This document shows positions 24,581 to 34,000 of a DNA stretch of 64,000 bases, piece after piece. A model generated the notes under the pieces. The model was not told where the DNA came from. It did not search any database and saw only the letters and a program-made list of their open reading frames with translations. Origin of the DNA: JAKSSE01 sp045597645 (GTDB lineage: Bacteria; Bacillota; Clostridia; Lachnospirales; Lachnospiraceae); NCBI GenBank assembly GCA_045597645.1, contig JAZLKM010000002.1, forward strand, positions 124,001-188,000. The letters are read 5' to 3'. The position numbers were made by a program, and so were the translations under genes. Every line of letters begins with the position of its first letter. The first letter of the stretch is position 1.

Positions 24581-25786
24581 ATGGGTGATGGCGTAATGTC
24601 ACAGGAAGAAATTAACGCGCTGTTTAGTGGCGGTGGAGCTTCCTCTGGCGCTGCAGAAACAAGTCTCACTGCAGAAGAAAAAGATACAATAGGCGAGATT
24701 TCCAACATTAGTATGGGAACCGCGGCGACGACTCTTTTTTCACTGGTAAATAGAAAAGTAGAGATTTCCACTCCCAAGGTGACGGATGGTACATGGGAGG
24801 ATATAGTTGCTAAATATGAGAAGCCTTGCGTGTTTATACGGATCGCATACACTGTAGGACTTGACGGCAGTAATATTCTTGTATTAAAAGAAAATGATGT
24901 TAAAATAATCACTGACCTTATGATGGGTGGTGATGGTACTAATACCGATGGTGAGCTTGGCGAGCTTCATTTGTCAGCAATAAGTGAAGCGATGAATCAG
25001 ATGATGGGATCTTCTGCAACGTCCCTTTCATCTATGCTGAATAAGACAATCGATATTAGTCCGCCGGTATCAAATCTAATAGATTTGCAAAATGATTTGG
25101 ACGAGGGAATGCTAGATGATTTCCTTAGCAGCAAATTCGTGAAGATATCTTTTAGATTACTGATAGGTGATTTGATTGACAGTGAGATAATGCAGCTTTA
25201 TCCATACTCTTTTGCAAAAGAGATGTGTAAGAGCATTACAAGCACAATGGAAGATGATTTAGGCTCTGTAATGGAGGATATGGCTTCGCTGGATTCTACT
25301 CCAGAGCCACAACCGCAACCGGCAGCACCGCAGGCGGCTCCTCAACAGCCTATGCAGGGGCAGCCGATGATGGGACAACCGATGATGGGCCAGCCTATGC
25401 AGGGGCAACCGATGATGCAGCCGATGATGGGACAGCCTATGATGCCACCAATGATGGATCCTAGCATGTTCTATGGTGGCCAACCGGTAAATGTTCAGGC
25501 GGCTTCATTCCAACCTTTTGTAGGCAATTACGAGAATTACGTACAGCCTGAAAATATTGAGCTCATAATGGATGTGCCTTTGGAGGTAACAGTTGAGCTT
25601 GGAAGAACAAGGAAATCTATACAAGATATACTTGATTTTTCACCCGGTACTATTATAGAGTTAAACAAGATTGCCGGTGAACCCATCGACGTCCTCGTTA
25701 ATGGCAAATATGTGGCTAAAGGCGAGGTTGTAGTAATAGAAGAAAGCTTTGGTGTTCGTATTACAGAGATCATCAAGGAAAAGTAA
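24581..25786 (+). CDS. fliY: Flagellar switch phosphatase FliY
   Basis: FliY combines a CheC-like CheY-P phosphatase with a FliN C-ring domain. The 401-residue product has an N-terminal MSQEEINALF CheY-binding-like peptide and two complete phosphatase sites of the D/S-x3-E-x2-N-x22-P type (D35-E39-N42-P65 and S132-E136-N139-P162). The FliN-like domain is at about 325-400. Residues 240-300 form a Met/Gln/Pro/Gly-rich repeat linker (QPMMGQPMMG units), encoded by 15-base imperfect repeats. GGGAGG inside the fliM end precedes the ATG. Confidence 0.96.
   Translation: MGDGVMSQEEINALFSGGGASSGAAETSLTAEEKDTIGEISNISMGTAATTLFSLVNRKVEISTPKVTDGTWEDIVAKYEKPCVFIRIAYTVGLDGSNILVLKENDVKIITDLMMGGDGTNTDGELGELHLSAISEAMNQMMGSSATSLSSMLNKTIDISPPVSNLIDLQNDLDEGMLDDFLSSKFVKISFRLLIGDLIDSEIMQLYPYSFAKEMCKSITSTMEDDLGSVMEDMASLDSTPEPQPQPAAPQAAPQQPMQGQPMMGQPMMGQPMQGQPMMQPMMGQPMMPPMMDPSMFYGGQPVNVQAASFQPFVGNYENYVQPENIELIMDVPLEVTVELGRTRKSIQDILDFSPGTIIELNKIAGEPIDVLVNGKYVAKGEVVVIEESFGVRITEIIKEK
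25346..25456 (+). repeat. Imperfect 15-base tandem repeats in fliY
   Basis: Repeats of the type CARCCGATGATGGGA and CAGCCTATGCAGGGG encode alternating QPMMG and QPMQG units (about residues 256-292). Third positions vary between copies, which suggests selection for the peptide composition as well as slippage history. Confidence 0.8.
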
Positions 25787-25803
25787 AATAAGGAGATTAA
25801 ATT

Positions 25804-26166
25804 ATGGCAAAGAACATACTGATTTGTGATGATGCAGCATTCATGCGAATGATGATTAAAGACATTCTCACGAAGAACGGCTACAACATTGCAGGGGAGG
25901 CAGAGAACGGCTCGGTTGCTGTAGATAAGTATAAGGAGCTCAAGCCGGATCTTGTTCTTATGGATATTACTATGCCGGAGATGGATGGTATTCAGGCACT
26001 TAAGAAGATTCGTGAGAATGACCCAAGTGCGAGTGTTATCATGTGTTCAGCAATGGGCCAGCAGGCAATGGTTATCGAGGCTATTCAGTCTGGAGCTAAG
26101 GACTTTATTGTTAAGCCGTTCCAGGCGGAGAGAGTTATCGAGGCAGTTAAAAAGGTAGTAGGCTAA
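25804..26166 (+). CDS. cheY: Chemotaxis response regulator CheY
   Basis: CheY carries the phosphoryl signal from CheA to the FliM/FliY switch. The 120-residue single receiver domain has acidic pocket D9/D10, phospho-acceptor D54 in VLMDITMPEMDG, the CSAMGQ switch serine near 79-80 and the KPF lysine near 101. AGGAG precedes the ATG. It lies directly after its phosphatase fliY and before fliO. Confidence 0.97.
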   Translation: MAKNILICDDAAFMRMMIKDILTKNGYNIAGEAENGSVAVDKYKELKPDLVLMDITMPEMDGIQALKKIRENDPSASVIMCSAMGQQAMVIEAIQSGAKDFIVKPFQAERVIEAVKKVVG

Positions 26167-26169
26167 TAC

Positions 26170-26550
26170 ATGGCATTATTTCTGTATACCAGTGGCTCAA
26201 GTTTGGGTCAATTAATTGTTGTACTGATAAGCTTTGTGGTGATACTTATATTGACGTATTACACCACAAGGTGGGTTGCTGGTTATCAGAAGTCTAAGAC
26301 TTTTACACAGAATCTGTCTATTCAGGAGACTTTGAGGCTTCCTAATAATAAATACATTCAGCTTATTAAGGCTGGAGAAGATACATTTTACGTTATAGGG
26401 ATTGGCAAGGATACTGTGACTCATTTAGGGACATTGTCAAAAGATGATTTGAAGACCATTTCAGAATCCGAGGCCAATGATGTGCCTACTCCGAAAGGAG
26501 ACTTTAAAGAGATTCTTGACAGATTTAAACAGGGAATGGGCAGGAAATAA
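26170..26550 (+). CDS. fliO: Flagellar biosynthesis protein FliO/FliZ
   Basis: FliO helps assemble the FliP pore of the export gate. The 126-residue product has a transmembrane segment (about 13-31), then a small FliO beta domain (SIQETLRLPNNKYIQLIKAGEDTFYVIGIG). Family conservation is weak; position between cheY and fliP is diagnostic in Firmicutes. Its ATG lies three bases after the cheY stop. Confidence 0.88.
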   Translation: MALFLYTSGSSLGQLIVVLISFVVILILTYYTTRWVAGYQKSKTFTQNLSIQETLRLPNNKYIQLIKAGEDTFYVIGIGKDTVTHLGTLSKDDLKTISESEANDVPTPKGDFKEILDRFKQGMGRK

Positions 26551-26552
26551 TA

Positions 26553-27464
26553 TTGCACGATTTCATGACTGTCAAACAAAAGAGAATATTTAGGATTTCG
26601 ATCCTGGTTGCGATGACGCTGCTGATTACGGCAGCGTCGTTTTGGACGTATGGGACAATTTCTAACGCTGCAGCAATCGATGCAGGCACTAATAACAGTA
26701 CTGCTGCAAGAGAGAATGAGCGAACAGAAGCTGATATTGATGAGCTTAATGTGACACGAGGCGATCATGAACTTGATTTAACGACAAGAGCTTCATCAGA
26801 TGGCACATCATTATCTTTAACATACAATTCTGAAGCAACCACGTTATCTGCACCGCTACGAATATTATTACTTCTAACTGTAATATCGCTAGCACCTTCG
26901 ATTCTTGTCATGCTTACAAGCTTTACAAGAATTATTGTTGTGCTACATTTTGCTCGTACAGCTATTGGTACCCAGACCTCGCCTCCTAATCAGGTGCTTA
27001 TAGGCCTGGCTCTTTTTCTTACTTTTTTCATTATGAATCCTATTTTTGTAAGGATTAATAATGAGGCAATAAAGCCACTTGATGCTGGCGAAATTACACA
27101 GGAGCAGGCGTTAGAGATAGGTATGGAGCCTATTAGAGAGTTTATGTTTAGCCAGGTGCTCGTCAAAGATATTAATCTTTTTACAGAAATTAGTGGTGAG
27201 ATATACGAGACAACAGAAGATATTCCTAATTATGTGCTTATCCCAGCTTTCATTTTAAGTGAGCTTAGGCAGGCATTTATTATTGGTTTTTGTATATATA
27301 TTCCATTTATAGTTATTGATATGGTGGTGTCATCAGTGCTTATGTCTATGGGTATGATGATGCTTCCGCCTACAACCATATCGTTGCCGTTTAAGGTACT
27401 ATTATTTATCCTTGCAGATGGCTGGGAACTGATTATTGGTAACCTAGTTAAAACTTTCTACTAG
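26553..27464 (+). CDS. fliP: Flagellar export gate protein FliP
   Basis: FliP forms the core pentamer of the export channel. The TTG at 26553 is served by AGGA (26542-26545); ATG 26565 is an alternative four codons in. The 303-residue product has a signal-peptide-like N-terminus (about 15-35), a nonconserved Thr/Asn-rich stretch, then the FliP core: LTSFTRIIVVLHFARTAIGTQ, PPNQVLIGLALFLTFFIM, LIPAFILSELRQAFIIGFCIYIPFIVID and SMGMMMLPPTTISLPFKVLLFIL. Confidence 0.96.
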   Translation: MHDFMTVKQKRIFRISILVAMTLLITAASFWTYGTISNAAAIDAGTNNSTAARENERTEADIDELNVTRGDHELDLTTRASSDGTSLSLTYNSEATTLSAPLRILLLLTVISLAPSILVMLTSFTRIIVVLHFARTAIGTQTSPPNQVLIGLALFLTFFIMNPIFVRINNEAIKPLDAGEITQEQALEIGMEPIREFMFSQVLVKDINLFTEISGEIYETTEDIPNYVLIPAFILSELRQAFIIGFCIYIPFIVIDMVVSSVLMSMGMMMLPPTTISLPFKVLLFILADGWELIIGNLVKTFY

Positions 27465-27476
27465 TGGAGGTCGTTT

Positions 27477-27746
27477 ATGTCACAGGGAATGGTGTTAGAT
27501 ATAGCTAGAGAGGCAATTTTCAACATAATTATTTGTGCAGCGCCTATACTACTTATATCATTGGTAATAGGACTTGTTGTTAGTATCTTTCAGACTGTTA
27601 CGTCGATACAAGAGCAGACACTTACGTTTGTACCTAAGCTGGTTGGCGTAATGCTGGGGATTCTTTTATTTGGCTCATTTATTATCAATAACATTGATAC
27701 GTATATGACCAATTTATGGTCTAATTTTAGCTTGTATATCAGCTAG
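27477..27746 (+). CDS. fliQ: Flagellar export gate protein FliQ
   Basis: FliQ is a two-helix membrane subunit packed around the FliP-FliR core. The 89-residue product has the family size, two hydrophobic segments (about 14-38 and 52-72) and the SIFQTVTSIQEQTLTFVPK loop. GGAGG precedes the ATG. It lies between fliP and fliR. Confidence 0.96.
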   Translation: MSQGMVLDIAREAIFNIIICAAPILLISLVIGLVVSIFQTVTSIQEQTLTFVPKLVGVMLGILLFGSFIINNIDTYMTNLWSNFSLYIS

Positions 27747-27753
27747 GTAGGCT

Positions 27754-28548
27754 ATGATTGATGTTTCGTTTAATTTATATAGTTTTGAATATTTTTTGCT
27801 TGTCCTAATTAGGATTGCTTCGTTTATGGTGGCAGCACCTTTTTATGGACTAAGAAACATTCCGGCTAGAACTAAAATAGGACTTGCCCTTTTCGTATCC
27901 ATTCTGATTTATGGAAGCATAGATATATCTAGCTTGGACTTAAATGATGCGGGTACACTATCCTATGGAATCTTAGTTGGCCAGGAGGCTCTCACTGGAT
28001 TGTTCGTAGGATTCGCAGCAAATGTTTGTTCCTACATAATTCTTTTTGCAGGTAACATGATTGATACCAACATAGGACTTGCAATGGCACAGGAGTATGA
28101 TCCCATCAATCATACACAGGCTACACTAAGTGCAAATCTATATAATTACTTGGTATTGCTTTTACTTCTTGTTAGTGACATGCATCGTTTTATTTTAAGG
28201 GCTATTGTAGATACCTATGATGTGATTCCGATGGGAGGAGCACAGTTTCATTTTGACGAGTTATATAAGATAATGTTGTCTTATATAGTGCAATTGTTTG
28301 TTATCGCTTTTAGGATCATTTTACCAGTGTGGAGCTGCATAATGGTAGTCAACATAGTACTGGGAATAATGGCAAAGGTTGCGCCGCAGATGAATATGTT
28401 CGCGGTTGGAATACAGATAAAAGTGCTTATAGGCTTTACTGTTATGCTGCTTACAGTTTTTTTACTTCCGAATATTTCGGACTTCATATTCAAGCAGATG
28501 AAAACAATGATTCGACTTTTTACAGCCGCCATGACACCGGGACAATAG
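27754..28548 (+). CDS. fliR: Flagellar export gate protein FliR
   Basis: FliR completes the export gate core and contacts FlhB. The 264-residue product is a polytopic membrane protein with about six hydrophobic segments and the conserved GLALFVSILIYG, GILVGQEALTGLFVGF and APQMNMFAVGIQIKVLIG blocks. It is followed nine bases later by the flhB start. Confidence 0.95.
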   Translation: MIDVSFNLYSFEYFLLVLIRIASFMVAAPFYGLRNIPARTKIGLALFVSILIYGSIDISSLDLNDAGTLSYGILVGQEALTGLFVGFAANVCSYIILFAGNMIDTNIGLAMAQEYDPINHTQATLSANLYNYLVLLLLLVSDMHRFILRAIVDTYDVIPMGGAQFHFDELYKIMLSYIVQLFVIAFRIILPVWSCIMVVNIVLGIMAKVAPQMNMFAVGIQIKVLIGFTVMLLTVFLLPNISDFIFKQMKTMIRLFTAAMTPGQ

Positions 28549-28557
28549 GATTTGAAG

Positions 28558-29697
28558 ATGGAAGAGGAATTATATTTCCAATTTAATCTACAGTTTTTCG
28601 CAAAAGACGGAGAGGGCGGAGAAAAAACAGAACAGCCCACCGACAAAAAGAAAAACGATACTAGAGATGAAGGCCGCGTAGCTAAAAGCAAAGAGCTTTC
28701 TAGCGCACTTGATCTTATTGCGCTGTTTCTTGTTATGAAATTGTTTGTATCCATGGTTTCAGGAAGATTTATGGACATCTTTAGGTGGTCTTTTAATATG
28801 ATTCCTGATTTTTTGGATAATAATAAGGTTACAGTTACATCAGCCGCAGTTAGTGGTGTGATGTCCGAGTGTATAAAAGATATTTTGCTTACGCTTATGC
28901 CGTTTTTGATAGCATCTGTGGCCATTGCAATCGGATCTAATATGCTTCAGTTTAAGTTCAAAGTAACGACTAAGCCACTTCAACCTAAGCTGAGCAAGTT
29001 TAATCCGATAAATGGGTTTAAGCGTATGTTCTCAAAGCAGAAGCTTTTTGACTTGGCATTGTCCATAGTGAAGATAGCATTGATATTTCTTGTTGCTTAT
29101 ATAACGATAAAAAAGCAGGCAAATAGCTTATTTTTACTGTACGATATGCCTCTATTTCAGGCTATAGGGTTAGTTGGTGGAATTATTCTCGATGTAGGGC
29201 TTCGAATTTCGTTGATATATCTTATCATTGGCATCGTAGATTTAATTTACCAAAGATACAAGTTTAACGATGACTTGAAGATGACCAAGCAGGAAGTTAA
29301 GGATGAGTATAAGAATACCGAAGGAGATCCGCAGGTAAAGGGACAGCAAAAAGCCAGAATGCGTGAGGCATCGCGTAGGCGTATGATGCAACAGGTGCCA
29401 CAGGCGGATGTAGTAATTACTAACCCTACCCATCTTTCAGTTGCGCTTAAATACGATAGCTTTTCTGGAAGAGCGCCAGTTGTAGTGGCAAAGGGTGAAG
29501 ATTATGTTGCTTTAAAAATTAGAGAAGTAGCCAGAGAACACAATATTGAGATTGTGGAGAATAAACCTTTGGCGAGAGCTCTTTATGCTACTGTGGATTT
29601 GGATCAGGAGATTCCGCAGGAACTTTATCAAAGTGTCGCAGAGATTCTTGCAGATATTTATAAGGCAAGAGGCGACGTTAGCGGACAGACGGCGTAG
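28558..29697 (+). CDS. flhB: Flagellar export switch protein FlhB
   Basis: FlhB controls substrate class by autocleavage in its cytoplasmic domain. ATG 28558 is preferred over TTG 28552 because of spacing from AGGA (28547-28550). The 379-residue product has an N-terminal GGEKTEQPTDKKKNDTRDEGRVAKS segment, four transmembrane helices and the autocleavage motif NPTH in VVITNPTHLSVALKY (about residue 286). It sits between fliR and flhA as usual. Confidence 0.97.
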   Translation: MEEELYFQFNLQFFAKDGEGGEKTEQPTDKKKNDTRDEGRVAKSKELSSALDLIALFLVMKLFVSMVSGRFMDIFRWSFNMIPDFLDNNKVTVTSAAVSGVMSECIKDILLTLMPFLIASVAIAIGSNMLQFKFKVTTKPLQPKLSKFNPINGFKRMFSKQKLFDLALSIVKIALIFLVAYITIKKQANSLFLLYDMPLFQAIGLVGGIILDVGLRISLIYLIIGIVDLIYQRYKFNDDLKMTKQEVKDEYKNTEGDPQVKGQQKARMREASRRRMMQQVPQADVVITNPTHLSVALKYDSFSGRAPVVVAKGEDYVALKIREVAREHNIEIVENKPLARALYATVDLDQEIPQELYQSVAEILADIYKARGDVSGQTA

Positions 29698-29730
29698 GCT
29701 TAGATTACTTTAAACTGAAAGGAGGGGAAT

Positions 29731-31776
29731 ATGCCGAAGTCAATTCAAAAAGCTGATATTGGCGTAGCATTATATTTGCTTGCGGCTGTAGTTTTCTTTA
29801 TCATTCCCATTCCTTCTATTGTGCTGGATGTCATGCTGGCACTTAATATTTCTGTTGCTTTAATTGTCTTGTTTAATTCGCTTTTTGTAAAAGAAGTCCT
29901 GGATATGTCATTTTTTCCAACGCTGCTTCTTTTTACTACTATTTTCAGAATTTCACTTAATGTATCTAGTACCAGATTGATCCTTGGAAAAGGATATGCT
30001 GGAAATGTTGTAGCTACCTTCGGACAATTCGTAGGTGGTGGTGACATGATTTTGGGTACAATTGTTTTCATTATTCTTGTCATAATTCAGTTTGTAGTAA
30101 TCAACAAAGGTTCAGAACGTGTATCAGAAGTAACTGCCAGATTTACACTTGACGCTATGCCTGGTAAGCAGATGGCGATTGATGCGGATTTAAATACAGG
30201 AGCTATCACTGATGAGGAAGCAAAAATCAGACGAAATAAAATCCAGGAAGAGTCAAGCTTCTTTGGATCAATGGATGGTGCTACCAAGTATGTAAGGGGA
30301 GATGCTACAGCAGGTCTGATAATTACTTTTGTCAATTTGATTGGCGGTACTGCCATGGGTATGCTCAATGGTGGGATGGCTTTCACTGATGCTCTTATGC
30401 AGTATGGTCTATTGACGATAGGAGACGGACTTTCTTCTCAGATTCCTTCGCTTTTAATATCTCTTTCAACGGGTATTTTAGTAACAAAGGGATCAAAAAA
30501 TGCAGATTTTTCAAATGTCCTAGTAAAACAGCTATTTGGCATTCCGAAAGTGCTGTTTCTGGTAGGTGGTGCACTTATAGCACTGGGAATGTTTACTCCA
30601 TTAAATTTAGTGCTTTTTCTTGCATTTGGACTTGCTTTTATCATTGCCGGGCGCTCGATCGCTAACACAATTAAAGTTGATAAAGTGGAGGAAGAGGCTA
30701 CAGCTGTGGAAGAAGAAGCGGCAGAGATACGAAAACCGGAGAATGTTGTTTCTTTGCTACAAGTTGATCCTATTGAACTTGAGTTTGGATATGGAATAAT
30801 CCCACTTGCAGATGTAAATCAAGGTGGAGATCTCTTGGATCGAGTTGTAATGATTAGAAGGCAGATTGCAATAGAATTAGGTACAGTAGTTCCTATCATT
30901 CGTCTTCGAGATAATATTCAGCTTAATCCTAACCAATATATTATAAAAATTAAAGGCATTCAGGTTACTGAGGGTGAGATTCTGTTTGATCATTATATGG
31001 CAATGAATCCTGGCTACGTAGAGGAGGAAATAACTGGCATTCCAACTTTTGAGCCTTCTTTCCATTTGCCGGCGATTTGGATTACGGAAAGTCAAAGGGA
31101 GCGAGCTGAGAGTGTGGGCTATACAGTTGTTGATCCACCATCAATTATAGCTACCCATCTGACAGAGGTGATTAGACAGCATATAGCTGAGCTTTTAACC
31201 AGACAGGATGTACAGAATCTTGTTAATAACCTTAAAGAGACCAATCCTGCTCTTGTAGACGAACTCATTCCTAAACAGCTTGGCTTGGGTGAGGTTCAGA
31301 AAGTACTGCAGAATCTTCTTAAGGAGGGAGTTTCTATCAGAGACTTGCTTACGATATTCGAAACACTTGCCGATCATGCCACTACAACAAGAGATACTGA
31401 TGTGCTTACCGAATATACGAGACAGGCACTCAAGAGAGCTATTTCAGGTAGATATTTTGCTCCTAACGAAATGACAAGTGTTGTGACTCTTGACCCTAAG
31501 ATTGAGCAGGAGATAATGTCATCAATTAAGCAAACTGAGCAAGGCGCATATATGACATTGGATCCGGAACGAGTGAAGAATGTCATTGAAAGCACTAGAA
31601 ATGAAGTACAAAAGCTAGAAGATGCGGGAAGAAATCCTATTGTTATTACATCTCCAATCGTTAGAATGTACTTTAAGAAGATGACTGAAGATTATTTTAA
31701 GGACTTATCTGTTATTTCATATAATGAGATTGAGTCGGATGTAGAGCTTCAGTCAGTAGGAATGATCACAGCATAA
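29731..31776 (+). CDS. flhA: Flagellar export protein FlhA
   Basis: FlhA is the nonameric export protein coupling proton flow and substrate docking. The 681-residue product has about eight transmembrane segments in the first 310 residues, including the conserved RFTLDAMPGKQMAIDADLN loop. The large cytoplasmic domain (about 340-681) contains YGIIPLADVNQGGDLLDRV and the chaperone-docking region. AAAGGAGGGG precedes the ATG. Length and order are standard. Confidence 0.97.
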   Translation: MPKSIQKADIGVALYLLAAVVFFIIPIPSIVLDVMLALNISVALIVLFNSLFVKEVLDMSFFPTLLLFTTIFRISLNVSSTRLILGKGYAGNVVATFGQFVGGGDMILGTIVFIILVIIQFVVINKGSERVSEVTARFTLDAMPGKQMAIDADLNTGAITDEEAKIRRNKIQEESSFFGSMDGATKYVRGDATAGLIITFVNLIGGTAMGMLNGGMAFTDALMQYGLLTIGDGLSSQIPSLLISLSTGILVTKGSKNADFSNVLVKQLFGIPKVLFLVGGALIALGMFTPLNLVLFLAFGLAFIIAGRSIANTIKVDKVEEEATAVEEEAAEIRKPENVVSLLQVDPIELEFGYGIIPLADVNQGGDLLDRVVMIRRQIAIELGTVVPIIRLRDNIQLNPNQYIIKIKGIQVTEGEILFDHYMAMNPGYVEEEITGIPTFEPSFHLPAIWITESQRERAESVGYTVVDPPSIIATHLTEVIRQHIAELLTRQDVQNLVNNLKETNPALVDELIPKQLGLGEVQKVLQNLLKEGVSIRDLLTIFETLADHATTTRDTDVLTEYTRQALKRAISGRYFAPNEMTSVVTLDPKIEQEIMSSIKQTEQGAYMTLDPERVKNVIESTRNEVQKLEDAGRNPIVITSPIVRMYFKKMTEDYFKDLSVISYNEIESDVELQSVGMITA

Positions 31777-31787
31777 TAGTATAGAAT

Positions 31788-33098
31788 ATGAACATAAAAA
31801 AATTCGAAGGAAAAACTAAAGACGAGGCCATAGCTGCAGCAAAGGCAGAAATGGGGCCTAACGTTGTTATAATGAATGTAAAGGAAGTCCGAGCAAAGGG
31901 CTTTCTTGGAATGCTTGGCTTTAAACCGGGGATTTTCGAAGTCACCGCTGCCATAGAGGAATCTGGAGCGTACGTTTCACCTGGCCAGGCTTTTGCGCAG
32001 GTTTCAGCACAGAGAAAAAGCTTTGATGCTGTGGCGGACGATAGCGTAGAAGTTGCTACTGAAAAATCAGATGATTGGGCCGGAGCTTTAAGTGAGATAG
32101 GAAAGATTGTAAAGATTTCCGAGGAGAATGTAACAAGAAAGCAAAATGAGATTTTGGAGCCTAAGAGTGCGCCTTCAAGAGCTACGAATATAATTAAGGC
32201 GCAGCCTACAGCAAAGCCAAAACTTAATCCAGCTGTGATTAAGCCTGAGCATGAAGATGAGGAAAGCGAGATTGAGCTTGGGCTTCCAAAGCATGAACAG
32301 CGGAAAAATGCTGCTTTTCTAAAAATGATTTACAACACACTTTTGGATAATGAGGTTAATGAGAAGTACATTAATCAGATTATGGATGATGTAGAAAAAA
32401 TAATGCAGGATAATTCCAGCGTTGATTACATTGTTTCTAACACTTATCAGAAGATGGTACTGAAGCTCGGAAAGCCATGTGTGATTGAAGGTGGAAGTAA
32501 GGGACCGAGGGTAGTATTTTTCATCGGGCCTACAGGAGTTGGTAAAACAACTACTATAGCAAAGCTAGCATCAAAATTTCAGCTTGAGGAAAATAAGAAA
32601 GTTGCGCTTCTGACAGCTGATACGTATCGTATTGCTGCAGTGGAACAGCTTAAGACCTATGCCGGAATTTTGGGGGTACCTCTGAATATTGTATACAGTC
32701 CTGAGGATTTGGCTAAAAATATCAGCAATTATGACGACTATGATTTGATAATGATTGATACTGCAGGATTTTCACATAAGAGCGAGAACCAAAAGAACGA
32801 TATGAGGACACTTATTGATTCACTTCCTGCAAATTATGATAAATCGGTTTATCTTGTATTGTCAGCTACTACTAAGTATAAGGACTTGATGGAGATTGCA
32901 GATACCTATAAGGAAATTTCGGATTATGATCTTATTTTTACTAAGCTAGATGAGACAAATACATACGGAAATATCCTCAATATAAAACTATATACAGGAA
33001 GTGGTGTAAGTTATGTCACCACAGGCCAGAATGTACCTGATGATATTGAAGTTATAGATACACAGAAGATAGTTACCACCTTACTTGGAGGTCAATAA
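31788..33098 (+). CDS. flhF: Flagellar GTPase FlhF (SRP-like)
   Basis: FlhF is an SRP-type GTPase that sets flagellar position or number. The 436-residue product has an N-terminal basic/variable domain (KKFEGKTKDEAIAAAKAEMGPNVVI), an alpha-helical N domain, and the NG domain with GPTGVGKT (247-254), TADTYRIAAVEQLKTYA, DTAGFSHKS and FTKLDET. Its stop overlaps the flhG start by one base (TAATG), so the two regulators of flagellar placement are coupled. Confidence 0.97.
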   Translation: MNIKKFEGKTKDEAIAAAKAEMGPNVVIMNVKEVRAKGFLGMLGFKPGIFEVTAAIEESGAYVSPGQAFAQVSAQRKSFDAVADDSVEVATEKSDDWAGALSEIGKIVKISEENVTRKQNEILEPKSAPSRATNIIKAQPTAKPKLNPAVIKPEHEDEESEIELGLPKHEQRKNAAFLKMIYNTLLDNEVNEKYINQIMDDVEKIMQDNSSVDYIVSNTYQKMVLKLGKPCVIEGGSKGPRVVFFIGPTGVGKTTTIAKLASKFQLEENKKVALLTADTYRIAAVEQLKTYAGILGVPLNIVYSPEDLAKNISNYDDYDLIMIDTAGFSHKSENQKNDMRTLIDSLPANYDKSVYLVLSATTKYKDLMEIADTYKEISDYDLIFTKLDETNTYGNILNIKLYTGSGVSYVTTGQNVPDDIEVIDTQKIVTTLLGGQ

Positions 33099-34000
33099 TG
33101 GATCAGGCTGAGCAGCTGCGCAATGCAGTGAAAAAGCACCAAGAAAATAGTGGTGCCATAGAGTCAAAGCCAGCTCAGGCTAGAGTTATAACCGTCACCT
33201 CCGGAAAGGGAGGAGTAGGTAAGTCTAATACGTCTGTGAATCTTGCTGTCCAATTTAGAAAAATGGGCAAGAAGGTTATTATTTTTGATGCCGATTTGGG
33301 ACTTGCTAATGTAGAGGTTATGTTTGGGAAAATGCCGGAACATAACCTAAGCGATGTCGTATATCGTGGAATGAGTATTACAGATGTTATAACAGAAGGT
33401 CCTATGGGAATCGGTTTTGTATCTGGAGGTTCAGGAATTATTGGCCTTAATAATCTGAATGCTGATCAGATTGGTTTTTTAATTCATAATCTGCATAGGC
33501 TTGGGGAAATGGCTGATGTTTTGATTATAGATACAGGAGCAGGCATTTCTGATAGCGTGCTTATGTTTGTCATGGCTAGTCCGGAGGTGTTGCTAGTATC
33601 GACACCAGAGCCTTCAAGTCTTACGGATTCTTATTCCCTTATGAAGGCACTATATAAAAACCCAGGATTTAACAAAGATCGAACTAAGATTAGTGTTATT
33701 GCAAATAAGGTGACCTCATATGCTGAAGGCCAGCTGGTATATGAAAAATTACAGACTGTAGTGTCAGAGTTCTTGGATGGCAATTTGGAATACTTAGGTA
33801 TGATTCCACAGGATGCTAATTTGGAAAAAGCAGTTAGAATGCAAAAACTTGTCAGCGTTGAGAACCCTAGCTCGAGATCTAGCAGGGCATTTGAGTTGAT
33901 TGCGCAATCGCTTATGAACAAGGATGCAGCTAATGAGCCTAAGGAGAGAGTGGGTATAGGTCATATGATTTCACAGCTACTAAAAAGAGGTATTGGCTAA
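33098..34000 (+). CDS. flhG: MinD-like flagellar number regulator FlhG (YlxH)
   Basis: FlhG is a ParA/MinD ATPase that stimulates FlhF GTPase and restricts flagellar assembly sites. The 300-residue product has the deviant Walker A GKGGVGKSN (about 36-44), DADLGLANVEVMFG and IIDTGAGISDSV. The C-terminus (ISQLLKRGIG) could form the membrane-associating helix. GGAGG near the flhF end serves the start, and the stop overlaps the next gene by one base. Confidence 0.94.
   Translation: MDQAEQLRNAVKKHQENSGAIESKPAQARVITVTSGKGGVGKSNTSVNLAVQFRKMGKKVIIFDADLGLANVEVMFGKMPEHNLSDVVYRGMSITDVITEGPMGIGFVSGGSGIIGLNNLNADQIGFLIHNLHRLGEMADVLIIDTGAGISDSVLMFVMASPEVLLVSTPEPSSLTDSYSLMKALYKNPGFNKDRTKISVIANKVTSYAEGQLVYEKLQTVVSEFLDGNLEYLGMIPQDANLEKAVRMQKLVSVENPSSRSSRAFELIAQSLMNKDAANEPKERVGIGHMISQLLKRGIG

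Noticed and set aside
25346..25456. Repeats considered as a CRISPR-like array
   Set aside because: The repeats are short, contiguous and in frame with FliY, with no spacers.
25259..25483. His/Arg/Leu repeat frame on the minus strand opposite the fliY linker
   Set aside because: It is simply the reverse reading of the fliY tandem repeats.
28281..28925. 214-codon open frame on the minus strand across the fliR-flhB junction
   Set aside because: It lies opposite two conserved genes, shows no recognisable motif and is of the kind produced by codon bias on the coding strand.
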